Positions 63,829-64,000 of a stretch of 64,000 nucleotides of DNA are shown one piece after another. Origin of the DNA: Rhodovulum kholense (lineage in GTDB: Bacteria; Pseudomonadota; Alphaproteobacteria; Rhodobacterales; Rhodobacteraceae); contig NZ_QAYC01000004.1 of the NCBI RefSeq assembly GCF_003053725.1, positions 124,001-188,000 of the forward strand. The letters run 5' to 3'. The translations under genes and the position numbers were made by a program. Within the stretch, counting starts at the first letter, position 1. Each line of letters starts with the position of its first letter. Under the pieces are notes generated by a model. That model searched no databases, was not told the origin of the DNA, and saw nothing but the letters and a program-made list of their open reading frames with translations.

Positions 63829-64000
63829 TCAATGCCGCGTCCAGCCCGAAGGCGGCAGCGAGTCACGGTCTTCCGGAACGTCTTGCGATGACAGGTCCTC
63901 GAAATCGCCGTCGATGATGTCTTCGCGGGCCGGGCGCGGCCGGGCATGGGCCGTGCCGCCGCGCGGCGGGGCGCCGAAGCCGACCGATTGCACCACCACG
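63829..64000 (-). CDS. FxsA-family membrane protein, C-terminal part (cut by window edge)
   Basis: On the minus strand the frame entering from the window end reads VVVQSVGFGAPP, then a proline/arginine region, then EDIIDGDFEDLSSQDVPED, and stops (TGA, 63829-63831) after SGWTRH. The acidic DGDFEDL tail and the GWTRH end are what I recall of FxsA-like proteins lying next to secB in related alphaproteobacteria. Only the cytoplasmic tail is visible, so the assignment is tentative. Confidence 0.6.
   Translation of the reverse strand, partial: VVVQSVGFGAPPRGGTAHARPRPAREDIIDGDFEDLSSQDVPEDRDSLPPSGWTRH

Noticed and set aside
1-64000. CRISPR arrays, insertion sequences, phage genes, rRNA
   Set aside because: No spaced repeats, transposase, integrase, phage structural genes or rRNA sequences were recognised on either strand.

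Overview
The window is GC-rich chromosomal DNA from an alphaproteobacterium, most likely a Rhodobacterales (Rhodobacteraceae-type) organism. This rests on protein style, on gene order (rimP-nusA-ylxR-infB, and hemJ-rho-mnmE-mnmG-rsmG-parA-parB beside maf-aroE-coaE-dnaQ-secB), on TAXI/TRAP transport, and on perfect parS sites encoding VSRET in RsmG and FHVKH at the MnmG start. The genus cannot be fixed from sequence alone. No rRNA, tRNA, CRISPR array, phage or insertion sequence was seen.

Left edge (1-7.3 kb): a decaying catabolic-looking cluster with a cut-off cupin, a LysR regulator, a truncated carboxymuconolactone-decarboxylase-like gene running into a frameshifted NADP oxidoreductase, and an intact cupin. 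Then come an ArsC-like nitrogenase-associated protein and a TAXI-TRAP transporter, with a hairpin between its binding-protein and permease genes. About 1 kb after it holds no convincing gene.

7.3-16.5 kb is a cell-surface polysaccharide locus. It contains an Stf0-type sulfotransferase overlapping a large two-catalytic-domain glycosyltransferase, a divergent paralogue lacking the GT2 domain, a third glycosyltransferase, and capsule-export components (KpsT-, KpsE- and KpsM-like). This points to export of a possibly sulfated glycan and is the most distinctive accessory region.

16.7-60 kb is mostly housekeeping: translation and transcription factors (infB, ylxR, nusA, rimP), ubiG, a comF-grxC-nitrilase-marR operon, hemH, a small secreted/membrane peptide gene, two L,D-transpeptidases around a CAP-domain lipoprotein, an RNA methyltransferase with an ABC exporter, hslO-nudix-cca, a response-regulator phosphatase facing an Hpt protein, ilvA, argG, msrA, malic enzyme, mutS, grpE/hrcA, rph-rdgB-hemW, then parB/parA/rsmG/mnmG/mnmE/rho/hemJ.

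60.04-60.47 kb is a gene-free, relatively AT-rich segment with two perfect and several near-perfect DnaA boxes. With two perfect parS sites 3-6 kb away and parAB adjacent, it is very probably the chromosomal replication origin. Beyond it maf-aroE-coaE-dnaQ run away from the origin with overlapping start/stop codons, then secB and a cut-off fxsA-like gene. Start codons here were chosen by homology to family N-termini, ribosome-binding sites and overlaps. All functions are inferred from sequence, not from database searches.
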